From NCBI GenBank assembly GCA_030765065.1, contig CM060977.1, positions 92,335,795-92,399,794 of the forward strand: 64,000 bases of DNA. Reading direction: 5' to 3'. Each line of letters opens with the position of its first letter. Position 1 is the stretch's first letter. Position numbers and translations under genes: made by a program. The notes beneath the pieces were generated by a model. It worked only from the letters and a program-made list of their open reading frames with translations. It ran no database searches and had not been told where the DNA came from. Source of the stretch: Deroplatys truncata. Its lineage: Eukaryota; Arthropoda; Insecta; Mantodea; Mantidae. Positions 42,959-53,099 of the stretch are shown in pieces.

Positions 42959-43545
42959 CCGTGTCTTGTGGTGGTTATTTGGGGTCACTTTATGATCAAT
43001 AGGTTCTTTGTAGGTCACTTATGGCAGCCGGAAAACTCCATCTGGTGCATTTTGGAATTTGCAGTAGGATATGTTGCAATGCAGGTATCACCATTGGTGA
43101 TGGTTCTTTATCAAGGACTAGGAGAAATACCCAGAGTTGCCCGTCGTTTGATAGTTTATCCCTACAACATTTAGCCTTAGGGTGTGCTTATCCAATAGCC
43201 TTGCGTTTCTCTGGAGGCGCTTAAAAGGTATTACACAAAATACTTAAAGAATTGTTGAAACTCTCAGAGCTCTATAAAGAACAAAACAAAATTAAATACA
43301 AATGCTGATAAAGCATTCTGAACAACCACAAATACCACAGTTTATAACAATGATTTGTCGTGAATGAACTGAGTGACCTCTACGTAATACATTTATGCTC
43401 TCTCGTCGTTATTTATAGAGAAAATCTCGGTTGAGAGGAAATAATAGCAGTTTAAGTAACATACTTCATTCTCAGTAACCACATACACTAAACTACTCAG
43501 AAAATACACGAAAGGCAAAATAAAATGAAGGCCAAAATTAATATA
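42959..43545. other. unassigned stretch
   Basis: Two overlapping plus frames near 42944-43224 have no known domain. Nothing else recognised. Confidence 0.4.
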
Positions 43546-43547
43546 TA

Positions 43548-44816
43548 GGGTCTTTCAACAAGAGTGTCCTATCTTTCAACTTAAATAAAACACGTTCTAT
43601 AAATGATAGAGGTTTATTTCTTATTTTATTTTGGAACATAATTAATGTCATTACGTGTGGAAGAGATCAGTTAAGTGACCGCCGCGACTTCGTTGGGTGC
43701 GCATATACGGTTGACCCAATTTTCAATGACAGAAGGACGTAAATTAGGTCCCTCTTCACGAATAGCTCCCGTGATGTTATTCATAAGATCATTTACTGTT
43801 TGTGTCTTGTTGACATAACCTCGAGATTTAACATAATCTCACAATAAGTAATCCAACGGCGTTAACTCACATGAACTCGGGGGTCAGTTAACATCACCAC
43901 GGGAAATGTTGAAACCTCTGAACTACTCCTTCAAAAGATCGATTGTTTCGAGAGCAGTATGGTATGTCGCACCATCTTGCTAGAACTAGATGTTTCCGAG
44001 ATCCATACCATCCAATTGAGGCCAAAAATAGTCCCTTATAAGATTCTGGCATCTTTCTCCATTCACAGAGCTTCTCCATCTTCATCTTGGAAAAAATATG
44101 GGCCAATGACTCCACCATACCAAAATCCACACCGCACAGTAACCTTTTGGGGATTAAGTGGTTGTTCTTGAATCTGCATTGGATTGTGATTGCTCCAACA
44201 GCGGCAATTTGGTTTGTTAACACAACCATCAATCCAAAAGTGGGCTTCGTCGCTGAAGGTGATTTTTCAACAAAAATCCGGGTCAGCCTTCCAATTACTC
44301 CATAGCGCAGTCAGCGAATACCCAGTGCAACCTATGGTCTTTGGACTTTAGTTTTGTAAGCCTGAAACTTCAAGTCCGGATGCAGAATTCGCCAATCTGT
44401 GGTCGGCGAAAGCCCCAATTCTTGCGCTCGACGAGCAATTGATTTGTTTCCGTTCTTGCGTACACTCTCACGAACAGCGCCTATGTTTTCGTTGGAGCGC
44501 TTACGTCGATTGCGTACAGGCGTTCTTTGATCGCTGACAGAAGCACTTCTTTCAAATTTATCGATCAAACGCCGAATGGTTCTCTCGCAGGGACGATTAT
44601 GCCCACCGTAACCTTTATGCAATACACGGAAAGTTTGGCGAACAGATGATCGTTTGATAATCAATTTTCACAATTTCTACGCGCTGCTGAATGCTGTAAC
44701 GTTCCATGGCTATTTCTCAATACAACTGTAACCACATGAAAAAAATGACTGCTTTAACTCAATAACATCGGCAGTTATCATATGTTAAAGATAGGACATT
44801 CTTGTTGATGATCCTT
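43548..44816 (-). mobile_element. IS630/mariner-like TIR transposon, degenerate
   Basis: Inverted ends of ~30 bp: left GGGTCTTTCAACAAGAGTGT, right (reverse complement) AAGGATCATCAACAAGAATG, both continuing into CCTATCTTT. TA dinucleotides lie at both edges. It is about 1.27 kb, the normal size for a single-gene element of this group. Confidence 0.85.
43671..44707 (-). pseudogene. IS630/mariner-like transposase, broken
   Basis: The start (MERYSIQQRVEIVK) is followed by a helix-turn-helix domain of the insect type (RQTFRVL, HNRPCERTIRRLIDKF, TPVRNRRKRSNENIGAVRES). Catalytic landmarks are FSDEAHFWIDG (first D), QDGATYHT (second D) and, after stops, LTPLDYLL (third D). About 40 residues separate the last two, allowing for breaks. 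The end (VIENWVNRI) is family-typical. Frameshifts occur near 44655 and in the middle, with in-frame stops near 43973 and 43900, so it is inactive. Length of ~345 codons is normal. Confidence 0.85.
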
Positions 44817-44819
44817 TAC

Positions 44820-45160
44820 AAAGAAAAGAATAACAGTATAAAGTGGTACTTCGACTAGTTTGGTGCTATTGTTGTTATCCATGTCCACCGTCATTTTATG
44901 TCACTCAGCTTTTTTGTTTTATTTTTGTTTTTCTTCTTGTAAAACCATCACAAACCTCCAATACAGAAAGAAACCCACTATTTACAAAATGAAAAACTAT
45001 AATTGTAATAAGTGAATATGCTAACATCAGAATATATTCACAGAAACTATAAATGTTACCTTCGACTTATTTATTGCTCACGTTAGTAGGTAATGTTTGA
45101 GCACTATAGAGATTTTCGTAGTCATTGCGATTATGTTGAATGCTTTTGTGTTATTTTATG
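44820..45160. other. unassigned stretch
   Basis: AT-rich, no recognised feature. Confidence 0.4.
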
Positions 45161-45162
45161 TC

Positions 45163-45873
45163 AAAAATCAGATGTATTTCGCTTACATGAGTTTCGCTAC
45201 TCTAGTACAAACTGTTTTACAAACGCTTATTCCCCATATAATTCATGTTAATCGAGATATCGCAATGTTAATGTTATTGCTAGTTTTCTTGTAGGTGCAA
45301 GGGGAATATGGTAAGCTTTAAGCCATAAGTCCAATCTTTTAAGAGAAGGTTGCTATGTGGAGCATTCCTTTTTCTTTGCAGATCCAGGATATATAAAAAA
45401 CGAATAACCAATTCTCGTTTGAGAAAATGTATAAGATTGGTAAATTCAAACAAATAATAGGAATATTTCGGAAATCGTTCACTCGATCAAAAAAAAAAAA
45501 AGTATATCACTTAAATTGTGTGTTAACGAGATCCACATTGTTTGTGCATCAAAATTTTATCTATCTCTTACGGTTTACCAGCTTTATTAAACCATTCACA
45601 ATGAAGTGGACTTTTGGGCGACATTCCAAAAAAATCAGGATAATTCTTTCATTTGCCATGAAAGTATCTTAAACATAGGATATTTTTAATGAAAATCGTT
45701 AAAGCCATTTTTGAGAAAATCAAAACCTTGGAAAATATTTCATGTAAAGGGTAGTTTGCAGTGTTTATTTTTTTTTTAAATCTTCGTGTCGCATTTTTGA
45801 AAGATGCTAAAGCTAAATAATAAGTTGGTATTTATCCGACTCTTCGATTCTGAGTTACTACAGACGCGCGCGC

Positions 45874-45910
<37 letters not shown>

Positions 45911-45976
45911 GACCTTTTTCTAAAAATGCTTTTCTTTTTGGATTTCGGGAGCCCCAAAACATGCATTTTCGGTGGA
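45163..45976 (-). repeat. repeat D1 copy with CG/CA microsatellite
   Basis: ATCAGATGTATTTCGCTTAC to GAGCCCCAAAACATGCATTT. The run at 45863-45909, (CG)n then (CA)n, sits at the usual D microsatellite position. It meets a forward D copy head to head. Confidence 0.83.
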
Positions 45977-45984
45977 TGAAAGCA

Positions 45985-46733
45985 TTTTTAAACATGCCCT
46001 TGTGTATATCTGTGTGTCTGTGAAGAGCATTACTCAAAACCTAAAAGTCAGATTAAATATGAAACTTGGTATTTAGATTTAATATCTTTCAGAGGTGGAT
46101 TTTAAGAATTTCAACAAAATCCGCTCTACCTAAACTACCCTTTACATGGAAGATTTTTCGAAAGTTCTGATTGTGTAAAAATGGCTGTAGTGATTTTGAT
46201 TAAAATAACATCTATTAAACATATTTACATGACAAACTGTTTATCTTGAATTTTCGGGGAACAGGCTGTGAAGTCCTCTTTAATCCGAAGAAACTTGTAT
46301 AATCTTGTATAACTGGTAAACGTTAAGCGATAGACGAAAACGTACTACACAAACAATATACTTCTATTTAAAACACACAGTTTACTTACCATAAGTTTTT
46401 CTGGTATTTGCCGTTTCTGAGATATCCGTTAAAGGTCCCAATTATTCACTTCTTGGTCATTGTCTTTAAGTCCTTTCAACATTCAGGTTGTTTCTCGCGA
46501 TTGCATGGAAACAGTATGGAATTTTAAGGTAGCATATAGCGTCCAGTTCTTAAACATTTGACTATCGCTCTTCTCTTTGTATCTATAATGAAGCGTGTAA
46601 TGCAGGTATTTCCGCAAAGGTTTATTCTGATTAAAATGTAGTAGACAGAAAAATAACCTTAGTAAGAGTAGTTTGTGTACCCGCTAATAAACGAAAGAGG
46701 ATAGAGAAAGTCATATGAATGTATCACATAAGA
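45985..46733 (+). repeat. repeat D2 copy, 5' end trimmed
   Basis: Starts at the AAACATGCCCTTGTGTATAT position, then GAACAGGCTGTGAAGTCCTC, CATATAGCGTCCAGTTC, and the end GTCATATGAATGTATCACAT. Confidence 0.85.
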
Positions 46734-46737
46734 TTTT

Positions 46738-46977
46738 TATTTTCTCTATCATGTATCTAGTAGGTAAAGGAATTATTTTGTTCACACAAACAATTCGATA
46801 GAGAGATTTCACTGGAAATACATGTTTTGTGGCCCCTGAACAGAAAAAAAGTTTAGAAAAACGTACATGTGTGTCTGTGTACAGCATAGCTCAGAAGGGA
46901 AACATTTTATAAATAACAAGTTAGGTATTTAGGTATAGTACCTCCAAAGATTCGACACAAGGTTTTCAAGAAAGTGC
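46738..46977 (+). repeat. repeat D 5' fragment
   Basis: TATTTTCTCTATCATGTATC, GGAAATACATGTTTTGTGGC and GTATTTAGGTATAGTACC; it stops just before a SINE A. Confidence 0.8.
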
Positions 46978-47017
46978 CAATAATTCGAGTTCATGGGAAC
47001 TATTATTTTAGTGCACG

Positions 47018-47392
47018 GTGGCGCCGTGGCCGATTGGTTAGACCGCCCGCCTCTCACCGAGGCGGCACGGATTCATACCCAGGGACCCACATGTGGGATT
47101 TGTGGTGGACAAAGCGGCGTCTGGGCGGGTTTTCTCCGGGTTCTCCGGTTTCCCCCACCATTCATTCCACCAACTGCTCCATCATCACCTTTCCTATCAT
47201 CCGTTTCGCCATCATTTCGTTATCAACTACTTCCTTCATCCCATACCAGATATCGGGCTGATCACCCATCCTGGACATTCTGTCTGCTCCATGAGTGTGT
47301 CTGCTCGTCGACGGGCCTCTGGCCACAGGCACCCGCTTATAAGTCCTGGGGGTGTAAGTCCTACATAAGATGAGGTTAAACAGTGAATGAAT
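47018..47392 (+). repeat. SINE A, full-length copy
   Basis: GTGGCGCCGTGGCCGATTGG (A box), GGATTCATACCC (weaker B box), CTGGGCGGGTTTTCTCCGG, and the tail GTTAAACAGTGAATGAATG. Diverged from the 28488 copy. No clear target duplication was seen. Confidence 0.92.
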
Positions 47393-47499
47393 GTTTATTG
47401 GAATTTTAAGTTGTAGTTTATATTTAATTTTGTTTTGTACTTATATTAAGTGATAATTATTCTAGAATATTGTTTATGAGAGTACTATTACTGCGTTTT

Positions 47500-47870
47500 A
47501 TTTTTCTCCCATCCCAAGCCACTCGTTTCATGAAAAAATGTTTCTTCAGTTTTGATTTTGTCTAAAGATTTTTAATAAAATACACATATTTAAAATAGTT
47601 AAATGATAAATATAATACTGTAACGAACTCTCGTAGAGTTCTTTTACAACCAGGATGTTGTATCGGATTTCATAAAGTGATGCATTGGAACAAACCAAGT
47701 AACTGGGACATCACCTTGCTGATATAGCGATGCGAAGTGTATTTATTGATCACACATTTAGGCCGTCATGACTAGTAAACCATACGAAATACACACAAAT
47801 TACTGCACAAAAGTATATGTAGTTTAAATCACAGAACTTATATCAAACAACTTCTTTTTTGACATAAACC
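47500..47870. other. mostly unassigned, with a weak D-like fragment
   Basis: About 47530-47620 resembles D (TTTTTAATAAAATACACATA). The rest is unrecognised. Confidence 0.35.
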
Positions 47871-47874
47871 ATTT

Positions 47875-48541
47875 CTGAGAAATCCGTTTCTATGCCAGCT
47901 TTAAATTTCCATACTCTTTCAATGCAATCGGGAGAAACAAGTGAATGTTGAAAGGAATGTTAAAAAGAATGACCCAAAATGAACAATTCGAATCATTAAT
48001 AACGAATACTTCAGAAATGGCTTATGCCACAAAAAAGACTTAATTGAAATAAACTGTGTGTCTTAAAGAGATTTACATTCTTTGTGTGGTACGTTTTCGT
48101 ATATCGCTTAACGTTTACCAGTTATACAGCATTATACAAAATTCCTTCGGAATGAAGACAACTTCAAACGCTAATCCCAGAACATTCAAGTTATACATTT
48201 TATTTTCATGTAAATATCTTTAATACAGATGTTTTGGTCAAAATCGTTAGCATTTTTTTTAGAAAATAAGAATTTCCAAAAAATATTCCATTAAAGGGTA
48301 GTTTGGGATGGGAAATTTTCTTGAAAATATTCGTGTCGCATCCTTCGAAGACTCTGAAATAACAAGCTTAGTACTTATCCGACTTTTTGTTTTTGAGACA
48401 GACACACACACACGCGGACCTTTTTCTAAAAAGCTTTTTGAGGGAGGGTTTAGGGGCCTAAAAACATATATTTCCAGTAAAATCTCGACATGGAATTTTT
48501 GAATGGAATGCGCTACTTACTATGTGTAGTAGAGAAAGTGA
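47875..48541 (-). repeat. repeat D2 copy, 3' part missing
   Basis: Plus reading: AATGGCTTATGCCACAAAAA, TTACCAGTTATACAGC, GGTAGTTTGGGATGGG, ACACACACACGCGGACC, TATGTGTAGTAGAGAAAG. Confidence 0.82.
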
Positions 48542-48544
48542 AAA

Positions 48545-49112
48545 ACACATTTTTTCATTTTTCAAATGAATACCATATGTATAGAGAAACTAGCTTACAG
48601 GGTTTAACGTTTCTCCCATAAGTCATTTTATAAATTATAAAGTTTGAAAACTGTCTACTTTCTTTACACAACTCACACTGAAAGAATTCAGTAGAACCGA
48701 GGGGACTCTCATAAATTTTCTGCGCCATTTGTCATATTTTGTATCCATTTTACCTTTCTTTTATCGGTATTGCAGTTATTCTACGTTTATCAAAACCCTG
48801 TGTGTGACTACGGGAAGCAATTTTACATTGAAATATATGATCCGTGCGTGATTTCCCTCCATAACACGGATACGCCTTATGCGGAATTCACAATAACTTG
48901 CTTTATCTGAAGAAAAGTTGTAAAGGCACATTTACGGCTCGACATGTGTGTGTTATGGAACTTTACCATCCTTGATCTAGACGTCTGTAGTTAAATAAGA
49001 CACAGCAACTGGTATTAGTAGATATTACGTATACCCATCTTTGAAATTTCGAACATTCATTTCAGTTCTATTTATTTGAAATGTTAATACATTAAATATA
49101 CACCAAATTTCA
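48545..49112. other. unassigned stretch
   Basis: AT-rich, no recognised gene or repeat. Confidence 0.4.
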
Positions 49113-49545
49113 TAACCGAGCAAGATGGCGCCACGCTAACGTGTGGGATACGCATTCATGAGGACCCGGGTTCGATCCCCGGCGACCGTTCCTCTGACCC
49201 ATGAGTTTCCGCGGGTCGGCCGGCAAATGCAGGAGTAGTTCATCTTCTACCACAACTCTCCTGCTTCTCATTTCTTGCATCCAACAATTTCCTTGTCATC
49301 TGCTTCAGGATTGTAGGAGCAGGCGGTTTTCGACGGTTTGCGGGAAGTTAAGAGCTCCCGGAGGCTTGGGGCTCTTTAGGGTGGACTCGGACGGTGCTGG
49401 AGGGATTCAAACTGGAAACATTAGGGACCCCGTCTGTGCTTGAGCCCTTCGTCATCCAGATCTGGTCATCCTTCGGTTCTATCCCCTCCCCTCATCCCTC
49501 CCTCTCGGGGGCCGCGGTAGAAACGCAAGGACTGGTTTGGTACGG
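49113..49545 (+). repeat. SINE B copy
   Basis: Head AACCGAGCAAGATGGCGCC, B box CCCGGGTTCGATCCCCGG, TTTCCGCGGGTCGGCCGG, and the end CATCCCTCCCTCTCGGGGG. Confidence 0.9.
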
Positions 49546-49689
49546 TGCCCTGCCCCGGTTTCTGGGATCCCCTTCGTTCGTCCGTAGCTTTACGTTTTGC
49601 ACCAAATTCATACATATATTTATATCTGTTCCGAAAATTCATTTTTACCCTCTCTCTACGTACCTGCAGTAAACAGTAACGGAGAGGCC

Positions 49690-49995
49690 CCGGTAACTGG
49701 GGAAATACACCACAATAGGCCGCAACGGCCATTCTTCCTTCTACCGTGACCCTGGGAGGGAGGAAGGAGTCCCGATGCGCGACCAGATATGGATGACGAG
49801 CGCAAGCACGGGCGGGATCCCTAACTTTCCAGTTCAAAAGTAACCGACGCATCCCGGACCACCCCACGAACCTCCTAAACTACGGGACCCTAGTGGGATA
49901 GTTCTGCAATGACGCCAGGGAAGAAACGTCTAATAGAGGTGTAGGATACAGGAATGAGGGGCAGGAAAGTGCTGGTAGAAGATGAACAACCTCAA
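49690..49995 (-). repeat. SINE B 3'-body copy, inverted
   Basis: Minus reading TCATCTTCTACCAGCACTTT, TCCTACACCTCTATTAGACG, GTTAGGGATCCCGCCCGTGC, CTCCTTCCTCCCTCCCAGGG. The head is missing. With the previous copy it forms an inverted pair ~145 bp apart. Confidence 0.78.
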
Positions 49996-50904
49996 CAATT
50001 ATTTTGAAATAAAAAAGCAGTATATTTTAGAATGAGTAGAGAACGTCATGTAAAATTAAAATACGAGTCCATTTTAATTATTGCAGCACATTTTATAGGC
50101 CAGTTTTAAAATATTTTTAGGTGTGATCAAAATATAGTTGTTGGACTGTATAATTATTCTGTGTTTCTTATTTCAAGGGTCACATGCATTTGCTACCCCA
50201 AGTTGTATTCGTTGTCAGTAATACAGGGCTATGTTTAAATGGATTATTTTTGTTATAGATTTATACATTCGGCCGAGCTACAACACTGCTAAAGAGAGGC
50301 GGTGTCATCCATAACCGTAGTTTGTATGACAGGTAATTAATAAGGCTTGGAGAGTACGTCCGTAGTGCAAAAAGCAGTGATCAATGTATGATATCCGCAG
50401 TCGTGGGATATGTTGTAATCTCACAGCTGAACAAGCAGCGCCTGCATTCGATAGCTGTCTATAGTCTGTACCACACAGACAAGCTGGAAGCTGCTTCTTT
50501 TCAACAGCGCTTAAATCAAAACGTGAGATATTACTACATCACACATATTTAATGTATAATTACATATTAGGGATGTGAGAAACAGTTATTTTCATAAAGG
50601 TTATAAGTGTCACAGTTAAAATGCGTTAGCGGTTACATGTAGCAGTTGCCAGTAACGATTGAGTTATTTATTTTCATGGTTATCACGTTTACAGTTACAT
50701 TACATTAGTGGTTACGAGTAGTTATGGGCCGATGCCACTATTTCTTGATACTTTTTAAAAAAAACTCTAAAAGCGATGGATTGTTCACCAAATTATGTTC
50801 TTATTAGTAGTTTTTTTGTGTATAAACGCACGTAATCAATTTTGTATTGTATGCCGATTCCGAAATTGTTCCTGTTTGACATTCTCCGATTGGGTTGGTA
50901 GCAA
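49996..50904. other. unassigned stretch
   Basis: No gene. About 50580-50740 has degenerate GTTA/TAAC repeats (GTTACATTACATTAGTGG, GTTACGAGTAGTTA) that recall the palindromic array at 62.3-63.5 kb. Confidence 0.4.
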
Positions 50905-50909
50905 TGTTT

Positions 50910-51747
50910 ACTTTCTCTACTAGTAGGGGAAGTATTGTATTCCACCCAAAAATTCGATACCGAGATTTCACCGCAAATATGTTTCGAGACCCCCTGAATC
51001 CAGAAAAAGCATTTTTGGAAACATGTCCGTGTGTGTATGTGTCTGGGTGTGTATGTGTGTATGTCTGTGTAGAGCATAACTCAGAAACGACCAGTCGATA
51101 AACACCAAACTTGGTATTTAGGTTCAGTATCTTCCAGAGATGCAACACAAAGGTTTTCAAGAAAATCCCCCACCCCAGATTACCCTTTACATTGAACATT
51201 TTTCGAAAATTTTAATATTCTCAAAAATGACTCTAACGAGTTTGATTAAAATATTCTATGTTTAAGATATTTTCATGACAAATGAAATGTATATCTCGAA
51301 TTTTGTGTGAATGTCTCCAAAAGTATTCTTCATTGTGAACGACTTTTGCATAACTGGTACACCATAAGAGATAGACAAAATTTTACTACACAAAAATGTA
51401 GAGCGCGTTAAAATACACAATTTATGTCATATACATTTTTGTTGAGTGTACCATTTTCGAGATATTGCTTGTTATTCCCTTATATTTTCCAATACTTTTT
51501 CTCAAATGGGAATTCGTTGTTAATTTTTTTATGTACTGAACATGCCAAGAGAATGGAATGCGCCACATAGCAACCAGGTCCTAAAACATTTTACTGTCGC
51601 TTAAAGTCTACCATATTCCCCTTGCACCTACAAGAAAATTAGCAATAAGATTAGCATCTCGATTAACATGAAGAATATGGAGAATAAGCGTTTGTAAAAA
51701 TAGTTTGTACAAGAGTAGAGAAAGTCATGTGAGTGTAACACATCAGA
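50910..51747 (+). mobile_element. repeat D1, complete copy with TGTTT duplication
   Basis: 838 bp from ACTTTCTCTACTAGTAGGGG to GAGTGTAACACATCAGA, flanked by TGTTT at 50905-50909 and 51748-51752. The 3' end has a small hairpin (ATGTG with CACAT) just before the final CAGA. No coding potential. Confidence 0.9.
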
Positions 51748-51756
51748 TGTTTTATG

Positions 51757-52653
51757 TCCGGGACATGCAAAGAGAATGGAATGCTCCATATAACAACCAG
51801 CTCTTAAAAGATTTGACTATTGCTTAAAATTAGCAATAGGATGTTTATCTCGATTAACATGAAGCATATGGAGAATAAGCGTTTGTAAAAATAGTTTGTA
51901 CAAGAGTAGAGAAAGTCATGTGAGAGATATGAGATGTTAATCTTTTTGCTAATTTTCTTTCAGGAGCAAGGGGAATATTAGTCTTTAAACTATAATCAAA
52001 TCTTTTGAGAGTTGGTTGCTATGTGGAGCATTCCATTCTCTTTGTACATCCAGGACAGAAAAAAACGAACAACGAATTCCCATTTGAGAAAAAGTACAAG
52101 TATTGGAGAATTCAAACAAATAACAAGGAATATCTCGAAAATGGTTCACTACAAAAAATGTACATTACATAAATTGTATGTTTTAACGAGGTCTACATTT
52201 TTTTGTAGTAACATTTTATCTATCTCTTACGGCTTACGAGTTATACGAATGTCATTTAGAATGAAGAGGACTTTCGGAAACATTTCCAGAAAATTCAAGA
52301 TATACATTTTATTTATTATTAAAATATCTTAAACATATGATATATTAATCAAAATCGTTAGAGGCAGTTTTAAGAGAATCAAAATTTTCCATGTAAAGGG
52401 TAGTCTGGGGTACGGAGATTTTCTTAAAAATCTTCGTATCGCATCTTCGAACGATACTGAATCCAAATACCAAGTTCAGTATTTATATGACTTTTCGTTT
52501 TTGAGTTATGCTGCTCAAAGGCACAGAGACACACACACGAACCTTTTTCTAGAAATGCTTTTTTTTAATTCAGGGGCCCTCAAAACATCGGTATGGAATT
52601 TTTGAGTGGAATGCAATACTTCCCCTACTTATTATACGTATTACAGAAGGTAA
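51757..52653. repeat. repeat D 3' fragment followed by an inverted D1 copy
   Basis: A forward 3' end (51757-51930, GTCCGGGACATGCAAAGAG to GAAAGTCATGTGAG) is joined tail to tail to a reversed D1 (51935-52653, ending TACGTATTACAGAAGG). Confidence 0.8.
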
Positions 52654-52904
52654 TGTGTCTCTTACACCATTCTACCACTATTCACAGCTACAACATATGT
52701 ATTTTTTCATCCGCTAATAAGTAATAAGCGATATAAATTCGGAAATACGATAGTAAGTCAATAAGTATCCGCACACTGTTTTTAATTTCCTATGCGTTGG
52801 CTATATCGGTTTGTGCGTACGCGCGTCATGTTCTTCCTTTATCTCCGCTTGTGGAATATTTGACCGTTATCACTCCAATGAGTGTTGCATTTTTGCATAA
52901 TAAG

Positions 52905-53098
52905 CATGGCTGCACCCCTCACCGTTTGCATCAAAGAACAGCGCGTGATTATCCGTTTTTTTTTTTTTGTCGTCTGAAGGTGTACCAGGGACCGAAATCC
53001 ATCGAAGATTTTTTGCACAATATGGGGGCAATGTTTACGCCGGCGGAATGTATGCGAATAGATTGAAAAGTTATAAAATGGTCGGGCAACTGTTGTGC
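52905..53098 (+). pseudogene. mariner transposase N-terminal fragment
   Basis: The frame begins MAAPLTVCIKEQRVIIRF near 52907, a mariner N-terminus, with a damaged helix-turn-helix region (KSIEDFLHNMG, ECMRID). A stop and frameshift follow before the insertion point. Confidence 0.75.
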
Positions 53099-53099
53099 T

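Noticed and set aside
50910..51747. Helitron classification for repeat D
   Set aside because: The 3' hairpin is suggestive, but the end is not CTRR and clear 5-bp duplications flank complete copies, which Helitrons do not make.
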